Of a stretch of 64,000 nt of DNA, positions 34,217 through 43,262 are shown in pieces. Within the stretch, counting starts at the first letter, position 1. Each line of letters begins with the position of its first letter. The notes below the pieces were generated by a model, which made no database searches, had not been told where the DNA came from, and worked only from the letters and a program-made list of their open reading frames with translations. This DNA comes from Paenibacillus xylanivorans. Lineage in GTDB: Bacteria > Bacillota > Bacilli > Paenibacillales > Paenibacillaceae. Both the position numbers and the translations under genes were made by a program. The stretch covers positions 71,811-135,810 of the forward strand of contig NZ_LITU01000081.1 in the NCBI RefSeq assembly GCF_001280595.1, given 5' to 3'.

Positions 34217-35656
34217 ATGGGACATTCAACAATATATCCAACCGGGGCAACTGTATATAACCCTGATAAGGCGTGGGGTGGTTTTACCGTTTATCAGGCA
34301 GGCGAGGAAGGTGTTGTGCTGATTGATATGAATGGTAAAGAGGTTCACCTATGGAAAGGACTGCTGGGCTTTCCGGCCAAGGTCTTTCCTGGCGGCTTTG
34401 TATTGGGCAGCACGGGCCGAAGAGATCCGAAGTTCGGTATCCAGGACAACGTCGATTTGGTTCAGGTGGATTGGGATGGCAATATTGTGTGGAAGTACAA
34501 CAGCTACGAACACATCGAAGATCCGGGATATGAGCCGCTGTGGTACGCTCGTCAGCATCATGATTTCCAGCGCGAAGGCAATCCGGTAGGCTATTACGCC
34601 CCTGGGCTTGCACCAAAGACACAGAGCGGGAAGACACTGATTCTTGCTCATAAAAATGTGAATAACCCATCCATTTCGGATAAGCCCTTGCTTGATGATG
34701 CGATTATAGAAGTCGATTGGGAGGGAAATGTTTTATGGGAATGGCTGCCAAACGAGCACTTTGAGGAGTTGGGATTCGATGAGGCCGCCCGTAATGTTCT
34801 GTTCCGTGACCCGAACACACGCTCATTTGGACATCTCGGTGGTGGTGTGGGCGATTGGCTACATATTAATTCAGCTTCTTATGTTGGTCCAAACCATTTC
34901 TATGAAAATGGAGACGAGCGGTTTCATCCCGATAACATTATCTGGGATGCCAGAGAAGCAAATATTATCGCAATTACCGACAGACAGAGTGGAAAGATCG
35001 TGTGGAAACTGGGACCGGAGTATTCGTTGCCTGAAGTAAAGCATATTGGCACCATTATTGGACAGCATCATGCACATATCATTCCCAAAGGTTTGCCTGG
35101 AGAGGGGAATCTGCTGGTGTTCGACAATGGGGGCTGGGCCGGTTATGGACTACCCAATCCAGCTTCTCCATACGGCTTGAAACATGCCGTTCGCGATCAT
35201 TCACGGGTGCTAGAGATCGATCCGGTGACCCTGGAGGTCGTTTGGCAATATACATCGGCTGAAGCGGGATTTTCCGTACCGACGGATTCCTATAAATTTT
35301 ATAGCCCGTATATTAGCTCCGCTCAGCGTTTACCTAACGGCAACACCCTGATTACCGAGGGCTCCAATGGCAGACTGTTCGAGGTTACATCCGAGTATGA
35401 GCTGGTTTGGGAATATGTTTCCCCTTATAAGGATGGACGGAACACTAATATGGTCTATCGTTCGTATCGCGTGCCTTATCACTGGGTACCACAGCTGGAG
35501 AAGCCCCAAGAGGTTGCCATTGAAGCCATTGATGTTTCCGTCTACAGAGTGCCGGGAGCAGCGCCCAAAGGTTCTGCATCCGTTGTAAGTGTTGAGATAA
35601 CACTGCCGTTTGTTGAAGGTGCAGCCTGCGTGGCAACGTCAGATGAAGGCAAGTAA
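34217..35656 (+). CDS. Arylsulfotransferase (ASST)-family protein
   Basis: A 479-residue protein made of repeated beta strands with WDGNIVWKYN, WEGNVLWEW, SGKIVWKLG and TLEVVWQYT units, the six-bladed propeller pattern of bacterial aryl-sulfate sulfotransferases. Conserved His-rich segments occur at QHHDFQ (about 117) and GQHHAHII (about 286), the latter including the likely sulfo-transferring His. ASST moves sulfate from a phenyl sulfate to another phenol without PAPS. Known enterobacterial enzymes are periplasmic, but this one has no signal peptide. ATG 34217 has GGGAGAG upstream. It sits between the MarR gene and an ABC importer. Confidence 0.85.
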   Translation: MGHSTIYPTGATVYNPDKAWGGFTVYQAGEEGVVLIDMNGKEVHLWKGLLGFPAKVFPGGFVLGSTGRRDPKFGIQDNVDLVQVDWDGNIVWKYNSYEHIEDPGYEPLWYARQHHDFQREGNPVGYYAPGLAPKTQSGKTLILAHKNVNNPSISDKPLLDDAIIEVDWEGNVLWEWLPNEHFEELGFDEAARNVLFRDPNTRSFGHLGGGVGDWLHINSASYVGPNHFYENGDERFHPDNIIWDAREANIIAITDRQSGKIVWKLGPEYSLPEVKHIGTIIGQHHAHIIPKGLPGEGNLLVFDNGGWAGYGLPNPASPYGLKHAVRDHSRVLEIDPVTLEVVWQYTSAEAGFSVPTDSYKFYSPYISSAQRLPNGNTLITEGSNGRLFEVTSEYELVWEYVSPYKDGRNTNMVYRSYRVPYHWVPQLEKPQEVAIEAIDVSVYRVPGAAPKGSASVVSVEITLPFVEGAACVATSDEGK

Positions 35657-35704
35657 GGTGGCGAAGAGCGACGAACAATGATTAGAACGAATGGGGTGCA
35701 TATT

Positions 35705-36733
35705 GTGAAAAAACCATCCACCTTAACGGGTGCCTTAATAATGCTCTTATCCATAGTATTGATATTATCGGGATGTTCTGCAAACGAAACGTTTACCGAA
35801 GCCAAGGGCGCTCCCGGCATAGAGGCCAAAAAAGTAAAAATTCGGATCGCAGATACAAGTACTAACCCAATGTTCAGGGTAGCCATCGCCAAAGGTTTCT
35901 TTGCAAGCCGCGACATTGATGCAGAAAGCATTACGTTTGGTTCGCCGGCGGAAGGTGTAAATGCCCTTTTTATCAAGCAGGTGGATATTGCCTACGGAGC
36001 TGACTTTCCTGTATTAAACGCTTTGGCGAAAGGGGAATATTCGGTCGTTGCTTCCGCAGGTCAGGCTACGAATGAAGCAGCAGCTGCGTGGAAGCTGTAT
36101 GCCAAGAACGATATTCAAAGTGGGGCTGATCTGAAGGGTAAAAAAGTAAGTTTTATCCGTGGTACGTTTATTCCTTATTTGTGGGATGAATATTTGAAGG
36201 ATCAGGGATTGGAACTAAGTGATGTGACCCAGGTGGGTCAGGGAGCATTTGACGAATCCTACATTGCACTAAAGCAGGGCGATCTAGATGCCACATGGGT
36301 CATTGGTTCCGCTTTGACTGATAAATTTGATGCGCTTGAAGGGGTACATCAACTCACCGATATGTCCCAAACTCCTGTACGCCTTGGAATGGGGCTCGTA
36401 GCAAGCAATGAGTTCATCCAGACGAACCCTGAAACGGTGAGTGGTTTTCTCTCGGCGCTGAATGAAGCCTCCGTGTATGCTCAGGCACATCCTGAAGAGG
36501 TTGCGGACCTGATGTATAAGGAAACCAAGCAACCCAAGGAGGCTACATTGAAGGATCTGCCGATTAATCCATGGGAAGTTGGATTTACACAGGCTGCCTA
36601 TGGCAGTCTGGCAGGGCAGAAGCAATATATGGTGGATAACGGAATCATCGCACAGGATTTTGATCTCGATAGCAAACTGAACCTGGAGCTCTTGAAGCAA
36701 GCACTGCCAGATAAAGTGACTTATAGCAAATAA
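35705..36733 (+). CDS. ABC transporter substrate-binding lipoprotein, sulfonate/taurine type
   Basis: A 342-residue lipoprotein with lipobox LILSGC (Cys24). The mature part is a type II periplasmic binding fold of the SsuA/TauA/NMT1 kind: KIRIADTSTNPMFRVAIAKGFFASRDIDAE is the first lobe, DLKGKKVSFIRG and GDLDATWVIG the second. Such proteins bind sulfonates, nitrate, aromatic or thiamine-precursor compounds. Given the ASST-like gene before it, an aryl-sulfate or sulfonate ligand is the natural guess, not proven. GTG 35705 has GGGGTG upstream; ATG 35678 is an alternative in-frame start with a more distant site. Confidence 0.88.
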   Translation: MKKPSTLTGALIMLLSIVLILSGCSANETFTEAKGAPGIEAKKVKIRIADTSTNPMFRVAIAKGFFASRDIDAESITFGSPAEGVNALFIKQVDIAYGADFPVLNALAKGEYSVVASAGQATNEAAAAWKLYAKNDIQSGADLKGKKVSFIRGTFIPYLWDEYLKDQGLELSDVTQVGQGAFDESYIALKQGDLDATWVIGSALTDKFDALEGVHQLTDMSQTPVRLGMGLVASNEFIQTNPETVSGFLSALNEASVYAQAHPEEVADLMYKETKQPKEATLKDLPINPWEVGFTQAAYGSLAGQKQYMVDNGIIAQDFDLDSKLNLELLKQALPDKVTYSK

Positions 36734-36760
36734 CTCGCAAATTGCATTGGAGGTGTTCTC

Positions 36761-37537
36761 ATGTCCTTACCTGCAGATCAGCATACGATTCGTATCGAGC
36801 AGCTTCGGAAAACATACAATGCCCCCACCCATGGGGATGTACACTATATTATCAAGGATGTCGATCTGGTCATCAAGGGAGGAGAATTCTTTGTTCTGCT
36901 CGGTCCTAGCGGCTGTGGCAAGTCCACGCTTCTAAATATGATTGCAGGCTTTATCTCCAAGTCGGGCGGACAGCTCAAGGTGGATAATAAGGAGATCGAC
37001 AGGCCGGGCAAGGATCGGGCCATGGTATTCCAGCAGGCTGATTCTTCTCTCTTCCCGTGGCTTACCGTTAGGGAGAATGTGGAGTTTGGACTTCGGATGT
37101 CCAAGGTGCCGAAGTCTCAGCGTCGCACGATATCAGACCGATACATCGAGCTTGTTGGACTGGGTAGTCATGAAGCCAAATTTCCGAAGGAACTGTCAGG
37201 TGGCATGAAGCAGCGGGTGCAATTGGCCCGGGTGCTAGCCAACGATTCGGCCATCCTGTTAATGGATGAACCCTTTGGAGCGTTGGATGCAATGACTCGG
37301 CGTACGATGCAGAAAGAGCTGGTGAATATTTGGCAGGAAACCCACAAAACTGTTATTTTTGTCACCCATGATATTCAGGAGGCACTCTTGCTGGGTCAGC
37401 GGATCGGAATCATGTCAGTCGGTCCTTCTTCCAAGATAACGGATATTTACGACAACGCTCTTTCTTATCCGAGGAACATGGCCTCAACGGAGTTCAACAC
37501 CCTACATGACCGAATTCAAAGCCATTTTGAAGAATAA
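36761..37537 (+). CDS. ABC transporter ATP-binding protein (SsuB/TauB type)
   Basis: A 258-residue cytoplasmic ATPase. Walker A GPSGCGKST is at 48-56, the signature LSGGMKQR near 147, Walker B ILLMDEP near 165, followed by VTHDIQEA with the switch His. The sequence is of the nitrate/sulfonate/taurine family. GGAGGTG precedes the ATG. It follows the binding-protein gene by 27 bases and precedes the permease by 16. Confidence 0.95.
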   Translation: MSLPADQHTIRIEQLRKTYNAPTHGDVHYIIKDVDLVIKGGEFFVLLGPSGCGKSTLLNMIAGFISKSGGQLKVDNKEIDRPGKDRAMVFQQADSSLFPWLTVRENVEFGLRMSKVPKSQRRTISDRYIELVGLGSHEAKFPKELSGGMKQRVQLARVLANDSAILLMDEPFGALDAMTRRTMQKELVNIWQETHKTVIFVTHDIQEALLLGQRIGIMSVGPSSKITDIYDNALSYPRNMASTEFNTLHDRIQSHFEE

Positions 37538-37553
37538 TTGAGGTGATAGTAAA

Positions 37554-38327
37554 ATGAGATGGTTGGAGAAAAAGTGGGTGTCTATCCCTCTACTGTGGGT
37601 AACAGTTATTCTGATTTGGCAGCTTGGTGCCATGCTCTATGGACCAGACGTGATTCCCGGTCCGTGGGATACGATTCTTGGTGCTCGCGAACTGATTGCA
37701 GACGGTACACTGATGCAGTATATCGGAATTAGTTTTACACGTGTGCTTGCGGGTTGGGTACTTGGAAGCGTGATAGCTATCCCGGTAGGGCTTATCATCG
37801 GCAAGGTTCATATGATTCGGCTGTTTGCCGAACCATTCCTTAATTTTATTCGTTTTATCCCGCCGATCGCGTTTATTACCTTATTCCTGGTTTGGTTCGG
37901 CATTGGGGAGCAATCGAAGATTGCACTCATCATGTATGCAACGTTCTTCATCGTTGTGCTGAATACGCTGACAGGTGTACTCTCCATTGAAGAAGACAAG
38001 ATCCGTTCAGCCCGCAGTATGGGAGCAAACGAATGGCAGATTTTGTTGCATGTCGTTGTGCCGGCGACCACTCCGTATATTTTCACGGGAGTGCGACTGG
38101 CGATGGGAACTTCCTATATGGCTATAATCGGTGCAGAGATGATCGCTTCGAATGAAGGCGTGGGTTATCTAATCTGGAATTCCCGATTATTCTTTCGGAC
38201 GGATTGGATCTTTGTCGGCCTGATTTCCCTGGGGTTTATGGGCTTTCTCACCGATCGGTTGTTCAATTGGTTTGGTCGCAGCGTACTCTACCGTTATGGT
38301 GTAATTGGTAGGACGAAGCGGGTCTGA
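37554..38327 (+). CDS. ABC transporter permease (SsuC/TauC type)
   Basis: A 257-residue integral membrane subunit with about six helices. It has the EAA loop, NTLTGVLSIEEDKIRSARSMGANEWQILLHVVVPATTPYI, that docks to the ATPase, and the usual ending TDRLFNWFGRSVLYRYG. It completes the three-part importer with the two genes before it. GAGGTGATAG lies four bases before the ATG. A terminator follows at 38412. Confidence 0.94.
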   Translation: MRWLEKKWVSIPLLWVTVILIWQLGAMLYGPDVIPGPWDTILGARELIADGTLMQYIGISFTRVLAGWVLGSVIAIPVGLIIGKVHMIRLFAEPFLNFIRFIPPIAFITLFLVWFGIGEQSKIALIMYATFFIVVLNTLTGVLSIEEDKIRSARSMGANEWQILLHVVVPATTPYIFTGVRLAMGTSYMAIIGAEMIASNEGVGYLIWNSRLFFRTDWIFVGLISLGFMGFLTDRLFNWFGRSVLYRYGVIGRTKRV

Positions 38328-38411
38328 ACTGGAACTTGAGGTGAGGTAATCTGAACCCTTGGTCAAACGGAAGTAGAATCACATATACCAGTTTTATCGC
38401 AGTATCAGTAC

Positions 38412-38453
38412 ACCTGATTTGGTAGCTTTCAAAGTTGCCGAATCAGGTTTTTT
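38412..38453 (+). terminator. Terminator of the MarR-ASST-ABC operon
   Basis: ACCTGATT and AATCAGGT form the stem with seven T after it, 84 bases past the permease stop. Confidence 0.88.
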
Positions 38454-38563
38454 GTATGCTGGCATAGGCAGTTTCGGCATTGGGATCAAACCGTGGTATA
38501 ATTGAATTTCAAAAATATAAAACGTCATGTGGGCCATAGATGTTGCCACATGCAGGAGAACTT

Positions 38564-39373
38564 ATGGACTGGATTATTGGCGCGGTATGCGCTTTTATTG
38601 TGGCGGGTGCTGCTTACGCGAAGAAGTCGCTAACCCTGTCCGGCTGCCTGGCGGCTGTGATGATGGGTACGATATATTACGGAGCGGGCAACCTGTTCTG
38701 GTTTGGAACACTGCTGTTGTTTTTCATTACCTCAACGCTGTTCTCCAAATTTCGCAAGGATCGCAAACAGGAGCTTGAGAAATCGTATGCCAAGACAGGC
38801 AATCGTGATGCGGGACAAGTCATGGCTAACGGTGGAATTGGCATGTTTCTTGTTCTGGGGAACTGGATCCTTCCACACCCGGCCTGGATGTATGCTTTTA
38901 TTGGTGTCATGGCTACCGTTACTTCAGATACATGGGCAACCGAGTGGGGAAGTCTCAGCCGTAAGCCGCCACGCTCTGTCGTGACGTGGAAGGTGCTTAC
39001 TCCAGGTACCTCTGGAGGTGTTTCGTTACTTGGGACATTGGCTGCTGCCATAGGCGGAGCTTTAATTGGCGTAGGGGCGTTCTTCTTTTCCTGGATTGCC
39101 GGGATCGGAGGTTTGAGTCTGCTCAGCTGGACGTGTGTCGGCCTTGTAGGCGGATTGGCAGGAGCTTTTGCCGATTCCTATCTGGGCGCAACGGTTCAGT
39201 ATATGTATCGTTGTACCGTGTGCGGACGTGAAGTCGAGGTAAGTGAACATTGTGGACACAAAACGGTTCGATCGCGTGGCTGGTCTTGGATGAGTAATGA
39301 TCTGGTGAACGTGCTCAGCTCGGCGATCGGCGGAGGTTTGGCGATCGGTTTGGGTATCATTTTGGCGTTGTAG
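38564..39373 (+). CDS. DUF92-family membrane protein
   Basis: A 269-residue membrane protein with about six helices. DUF92 includes the plant phytyl-phosphate kinase VTE6 and bacterial proteins of unknown substrate, presumably isoprenoid-phosphate or CDP-alcohol related. SDTWATEWG near residue 128 and AGAFADSYLGATVQ near 203 are the conserved polar membrane motifs. The segment CTVCGREVEVSEHCGH (about 221-236) is a CxxC...HCxH element that could bind zinc. ATG 38564 has CAGGAGA upstream; ATG 38540 has none. A TetR gene follows by 13 bases. Confidence 0.88.
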   Translation: MDWIIGAVCAFIVAGAAYAKKSLTLSGCLAAVMMGTIYYGAGNLFWFGTLLLFFITSTLFSKFRKDRKQELEKSYAKTGNRDAGQVMANGGIGMFLVLGNWILPHPAWMYAFIGVMATVTSDTWATEWGSLSRKPPRSVVTWKVLTPGTSGGVSLLGTLAAAIGGALIGVGAFFFSWIAGIGGLSLLSWTCVGLVGGLAGAFADSYLGATVQYMYRCTVCGREVEVSEHCGHKTVRSRGWSWMSNDLVNVLSSAIGGGLAIGLGIILAL

Positions 39374-39386
39374 GGAGGGAGTGCAT

Positions 39387-39965
39387 TTGAGCACTGTGCA
39401 GGGAGACAAATCGGAGGCTATTTTGGATGCAGCTTACGGTATTTTCGGTTCAAAAGGATTCTATGAGACGAAAATGTCTGATATTGCGGACGAAGCAGGC
39501 ATCGCGAAAGGCACCATTTATTTATATTTCAAAAACAAGGAACAATTATTTATTGCCGTATCCAAGCGGGACTGCAACGGTTTTATCAGTCGCCTTGATC
39601 ATGCATTGAACTCACATCTGGGTACTGGGGATAAGCTTGGTGCGATCGCCAAGACTCACCTTACGTATTATTATGAGCGCCGCAATCATACCAAGTTGTT
39701 TTTTATGGCACCCAATAATGATCCGGACCTGATGAAATTCATGAAGGCATTTATGAATGAATATATGAGCATGGTGCGTGAGGTATTAGAGAATGCTGGC
39801 GTACCTGAGCCTGTGCTGCTCGCTGAAGCTTATATCGGGATTCTCGACCGGCTAAAGATGGACATCATGCTGAATCCGGAGTTTAACGAGGAACATCTGA
39901 ACAAACGAATTGCCTTTGCAGCAGCTCTGTTTCTGGACGGATGTCGTTCCTTTTTGCAAGTATAA
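39387..39965 (+). CDS. TetR-family transcriptional regulator
   Basis: A 192-residue DNA-binding regulator. The HTH region ILDAAYGIFGSKGFYETKMSDIADEAGIAKGTIYLYFKNKEQLF (about 12-55) is textbook TetR, and the C-terminal half is the usual ligand domain. TTG 39387 is preferred as GGGAGGGA sits six bases before it; GTG 39381 overlaps the site. It follows the DUF92 gene by 13 bases and is probably cotranscribed; its target is not evident. Confidence 0.92.
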   Translation: MSTVQGDKSEAILDAAYGIFGSKGFYETKMSDIADEAGIAKGTIYLYFKNKEQLFIAVSKRDCNGFISRLDHALNSHLGTGDKLGAIAKTHLTYYYERRNHTKLFFMAPNNDPDLMKFMKAFMNEYMSMVREVLENAGVPEPVLLAEAYIGILDRLKMDIMLNPEFNEEHLNKRIAFAAALFLDGCRSFLQV

Positions 39966-40028
39966 AGAGAGTGTACGGATGGCTATTAGATATTGAATTT
40001 TAATCTACAGAGAAGTGGGTAACGTGCA

Positions 40029-41963
40029 ATGAACATAATGACGGTAGAGCAAGTTGCAAAAAGTTATGGCGAGAAAATATTGTTTAAAGACGCCTCATTC
40101 GGCATGGGCGATCAGGACAAGATTGGTGTCGTTGGTGTCAATGGAACCGGGAAGTCTACATTTTTGCGTGTCATTGCAGGCATGGAGCCGGCAGATGAGG
40201 GGCAGATCTCAATTGGGAATGACGTGCGTATACAGTTCCTTGCACAGAATCCTCAGTTTAACCCGGATAATACGGTACTGCAACAAGTGTTCGAGGGCGA
40301 CAGCCCGGAGATGAAAACAGTACGTGAGTATACGGAAACGATGGAGCTGCTGGAGCTTAATCCTTCCGATTCGGCACTGCAAGAACGTTTGTTGCGCTTG
40401 AACCAGCAGATGGAGCAGCTTCAGGTCTGGCAGATGGAAAGTGAAGCGAAGAGCATTCTGTCCAAACTGGGAATTCGTCAATTCGATGCGCTGATGGGCA
40501 CATTGTCCGGTGGACAACGCAAACGGGTAGCGCTTGCCTCTGCGCTGATTCATCCCTGTGAATTGCTCATTCTGGATGAGCCTACCAACCATATTGATAA
40601 TGATTCTGTAGTTTGGCTGGAACAGTATTTGCAAAAACGGCGCGGTGCACTGCTCATGATCACGCATGATCGTTATTTCCTGGATCGTGTAGCGAATGTG
40701 ATGCTGGAGCTGGATCATGGACGTTTATTCCGGTATGAGGCCAACTATACCCGCTTCCTGGAGCTGAAGGCAGAGCGTGAAGAGCGTGAATCGGCTTCGG
40801 AACAGAAGCGGCAAAACCTGCTGCGGACGGAGCTGGCCTGGATTCGTCGTGGCGCGAAGGCCCGGACTACGAAACAAAAAGCGAGAATTGACCGCTTCGA
40901 ACAACTCAAAGACCAACAGGGACTTAATCGTTCGGGCTCATTGGAGGTATCCGTGGGTTCCACTCGTTTGGGTAAAAAAATACTGGAGATCGAGCATCTG
41001 TCCAAATCGGCAGATGGCCGCAAATTGATTGACGATCTGAGTTATATTGCGGTACCTGGTGACCGGGTTGGCATCGTTGGCCCGAATGGTAGCGGTAAAT
41101 CAACCTTGCTGCAAATGATCTCTGGCAAGCTGGAACCCGACGCTGGGGAGGTTGTTGTCGGCCCTACAGTTAATTTGGGCTACTTCACACAGGAGCATCA
41201 GGAGATGAATGAATCTCTGCGGGTTATTGAGTACATCAAGGAAGTGGCCGAGAATGTGAAAACGGCTGATGGATCTATCATTACAGCAGCTCAGATGCTG
41301 GAACGATTCCTTTTCACCCCTGCATCACAGTGGACACCAATCTCCCGTTTGTCTGGCGGTGAAAAGCGTCGTCTGTACCTGTTACGTGTGCTGATGGCTG
41401 CACCGAATGTCCTGCTGCTGGATGAGCCTACGAACGACTTGGACATTCAGACACTCGCTGTACTTGAAGATTACCTGGATGATTTCCCGGGTGTTGTATT
41501 TGTCGTATCCCATGACCGGTACTTCCTGGATCGGACTGTGGATAAAGTGCTGTCTTTTGAGGGTGGCGGTACTGTACGCGTGCATGTCGGGGATTACAGT
41601 GAATATGCAGAATGGATGCTGAAAAATGCCCCTGCATCTTCTCAGGAAAGTGCGACGGGAACAGCAGCTAAAGTGAAATCGGTAACGGAGGAAAGTAAAC
41701 CTGCTGCCTCGGCGGCCAAACCTAAGCTGAAGTTCAGCTTCAAGGAACAGCGTGAATATGACCAGATTGATGAGAATATTGAGAAAACTGAAGCCAATCT
41801 CGCCCGCATTAATAAAGAGATGGAAGAATCATTCAGCGATTCAGCCCGTCTGCAGGAGTTAATGGCAGAGCAGGCCCAGGCGGAGCGTCATCTGGACGAA
41901 CTGATGGAACGCTGGACGGTCCTGAATGAGCTGGCAGAACAGATTGAAAACAGCAAGTCTTAA
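40029..41963 (+). CDS. uup: ABC-F ATPase, Uup-like
   Basis: A 644-residue cytosolic protein with two ABC domains and a C-terminal coiled coil. The first site is GVNGTGKST (35-43) with LSGGQRKR near 161 and LILDEPTNH; the second is GPNGSGKST near 352 with LSGGEKRRLY and LLLDEPTND. A linker of about 80 residues lies between. The coiled C terminus (about 575-644) matches Uup-type ABC-F proteins, which act on ribosomes or DNA structures, not in transport. A resistance role such as Vga/Msr is less likely because no attenuator leader is seen. The start lacks a strong ribosome binding site. Confidence 0.9.
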   Translation: MNIMTVEQVAKSYGEKILFKDASFGMGDQDKIGVVGVNGTGKSTFLRVIAGMEPADEGQISIGNDVRIQFLAQNPQFNPDNTVLQQVFEGDSPEMKTVREYTETMELLELNPSDSALQERLLRLNQQMEQLQVWQMESEAKSILSKLGIRQFDALMGTLSGGQRKRVALASALIHPCELLILDEPTNHIDNDSVVWLEQYLQKRRGALLMITHDRYFLDRVANVMLELDHGRLFRYEANYTRFLELKAEREERESASEQKRQNLLRTELAWIRRGAKARTTKQKARIDRFEQLKDQQGLNRSGSLEVSVGSTRLGKKILEIEHLSKSADGRKLIDDLSYIAVPGDRVGIVGPNGSGKSTLLQMISGKLEPDAGEVVVGPTVNLGYFTQEHQEMNESLRVIEYIKEVAENVKTADGSIITAAQMLERFLFTPASQWTPISRLSGGEKRRLYLLRVLMAAPNVLLLDEPTNDLDIQTLAVLEDYLDDFPGVVFVVSHDRYFLDRTVDKVLSFEGGGTVRVHVGDYSEYAEWMLKNAPASSQESATGTAAKVKSVTEESKPAASAAKPKLKFSFKEQREYDQIDENIEKTEANLARINKEMEESFSDSARLQELMAEQAQAERHLDELMERWTVLNELAEQIENSKS

Positions 41964-41994
41964 TGTATACGCCAAAGCTATATTCCAATGAATT

Positions 41995-42049
41995 GTCCTC
42001 TCTTCAAAAAGTGACTTGCAGTCGCCTTTTGGGGGAGGACGATTTTTTT
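41995..42049 (+). terminator. Terminator of uup
   Basis: GTCCTC and GAGGAC outer stem plus an AAAAG/CTTTT inner stem, then seven T. Confidence 0.8.
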
Positions 42050-42142
42050 GCATAGATATAAATAAATTTATATGAAACGTTAACCATATTCAAACCGTTT
42101 ATTAAATAAAGAATTCCATTGAAGGGGGAGAACACCACATCC

Positions 42143-43081
42143 ATGTACAGAGAACTGAATGAACAACTGGCAGTGATCAAGGAAAAGGGAAGAATGTACG
42201 AGAAATGGAATGATCGGCTTGAGAAACTGAATCAGGAGGAAGCAGAATGGAGAACGAAAGTACAGCAGCGTCTGGAACACCTACAGAAGGAACAAAATGA
42301 TGTGGATCGACTTAACAGCATGACGTTATCAGCATTCTTTTATCATATAATCGGCAAAAAAGAGGATCGACTGGAGAAAGAAGAACTGGAGTTGATGGAA
42401 AGTAAGGCAGAGTACGATACGGCTTGCCAGATGTTAACGGATATCCAGGAGCAACGCTTGCAAGTACAGAAGGAACTGGACGGACAGCGGCAATATCAAT
42501 TCTGGCAGAGTGATTACAAGGTGTTATGGGGCAAAAAGGAAAATGATTTGCTGGAGAAAGATGCAGAATTGCAGCAAATGGCTGAGGATCGGGAACATCT
42601 CTCTGGTGAGCTTCAGGAGCTGAATGAAGCGGATCGAGAGGGACAGTATCTGCTCCTTGCACTTGAACGTGCTGAAAAGGCGTTGTCCTCTGCGGGAAAT
42701 TGGGGAGTATACGACATGATGGGCGGTGGTGTAATCTCCACCCATATCAAGCGCAGTCGAATGGATGATGCCCAGACTGCCATTATGGATGCCGGAAGAC
42801 GTCTTCGCCGATTTCAGAAGGAGCTGGAGGATGTAAAGATGGCCGTAAACACGGAATTACACCTTGGAGGCCTGCTTTCATTCGCAGATTATTTCTTCGA
42901 CAATCTCTTTGTGGACTGGATGGTTCAAGACAAAATTCGTAAAGCTGAAACTCAGGTGAAGGATGGACTGAGTGCAGTGCGAAGCACGTTGCGTGTACTG
43001 AATGATGAGATTCGGGAGCACAAGGTGAAGCTGGAGCTTCTGGAACGCAGATATCGCGAACATGTTGAACAAGCCGATTAA
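42143..43081 (+). CDS. Coiled-coil protein of unknown function
   Basis: A 312-residue soluble protein with strong heptad coiled coils at about 1-175 (YRELNEQLAVIKEKGRMY, KLNQEEAEWRTKVQQRLEHLQKEQN) and again at the C terminus. A central non-coiled region has WGVYDMMGGGVISTHIKRSRMDDAQ and, further on, LLSFADYFFDNLFVDWMVQDKI, which looks like a conserved fold. No catalytic motif, signal peptide or membrane span. The chosen ATG 42143 has GGGGGAG 12 bases ahead; an in-frame TTG at 42119 is poorer. Followed by a long terminator. No function can be assigned. Confidence 0.75.
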   Translation: MYRELNEQLAVIKEKGRMYEKWNDRLEKLNQEEAEWRTKVQQRLEHLQKEQNDVDRLNSMTLSAFFYHIIGKKEDRLEKEELELMESKAEYDTACQMLTDIQEQRLQVQKELDGQRQYQFWQSDYKVLWGKKENDLLEKDAELQQMAEDREHLSGELQELNEADREGQYLLLALERAEKALSSAGNWGVYDMMGGGVISTHIKRSRMDDAQTAIMDAGRRLRRFQKELEDVKMAVNTELHLGGLLSFADYFFDNLFVDWMVQDKIRKAETQVKDGLSAVRSTLRVLNDEIREHKVKLELLERRYREHVEQAD

Positions 43082-43096
43082 GACATGTCAAAGAAG

Positions 43097-43146
43097 AAGG
43101 ACACGTTCAGCGCGCCTCTAAAAGGTGCTGAGCGTGTCCTTTCTTT
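43097..43146 (+). terminator. Terminator of the coiled-coil gene
   Basis: AAGGACACGTTCAGC and GCTGAGCGTGTCCTT form a 15-base stem with one mismatch, then TTTCTTTTA. Confidence 0.9.
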
Positions 43147-43262
43147 TACATGTTAGTGGTGAATCATATATGATTCAAGTTGTCGTGCGCTACAAGATCG
43201 ACAACGCGACTCTTATCATTCATTCAAACGATGTACTGCTTACCACCTGTCCATAATCCAAT

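Noticed and set aside
35445..35976. Antisense frames over the ASST and binding-protein genes
   Set aside because: No translation signals and protein composition typical of antisense shadows; sense genes carry clear domains.
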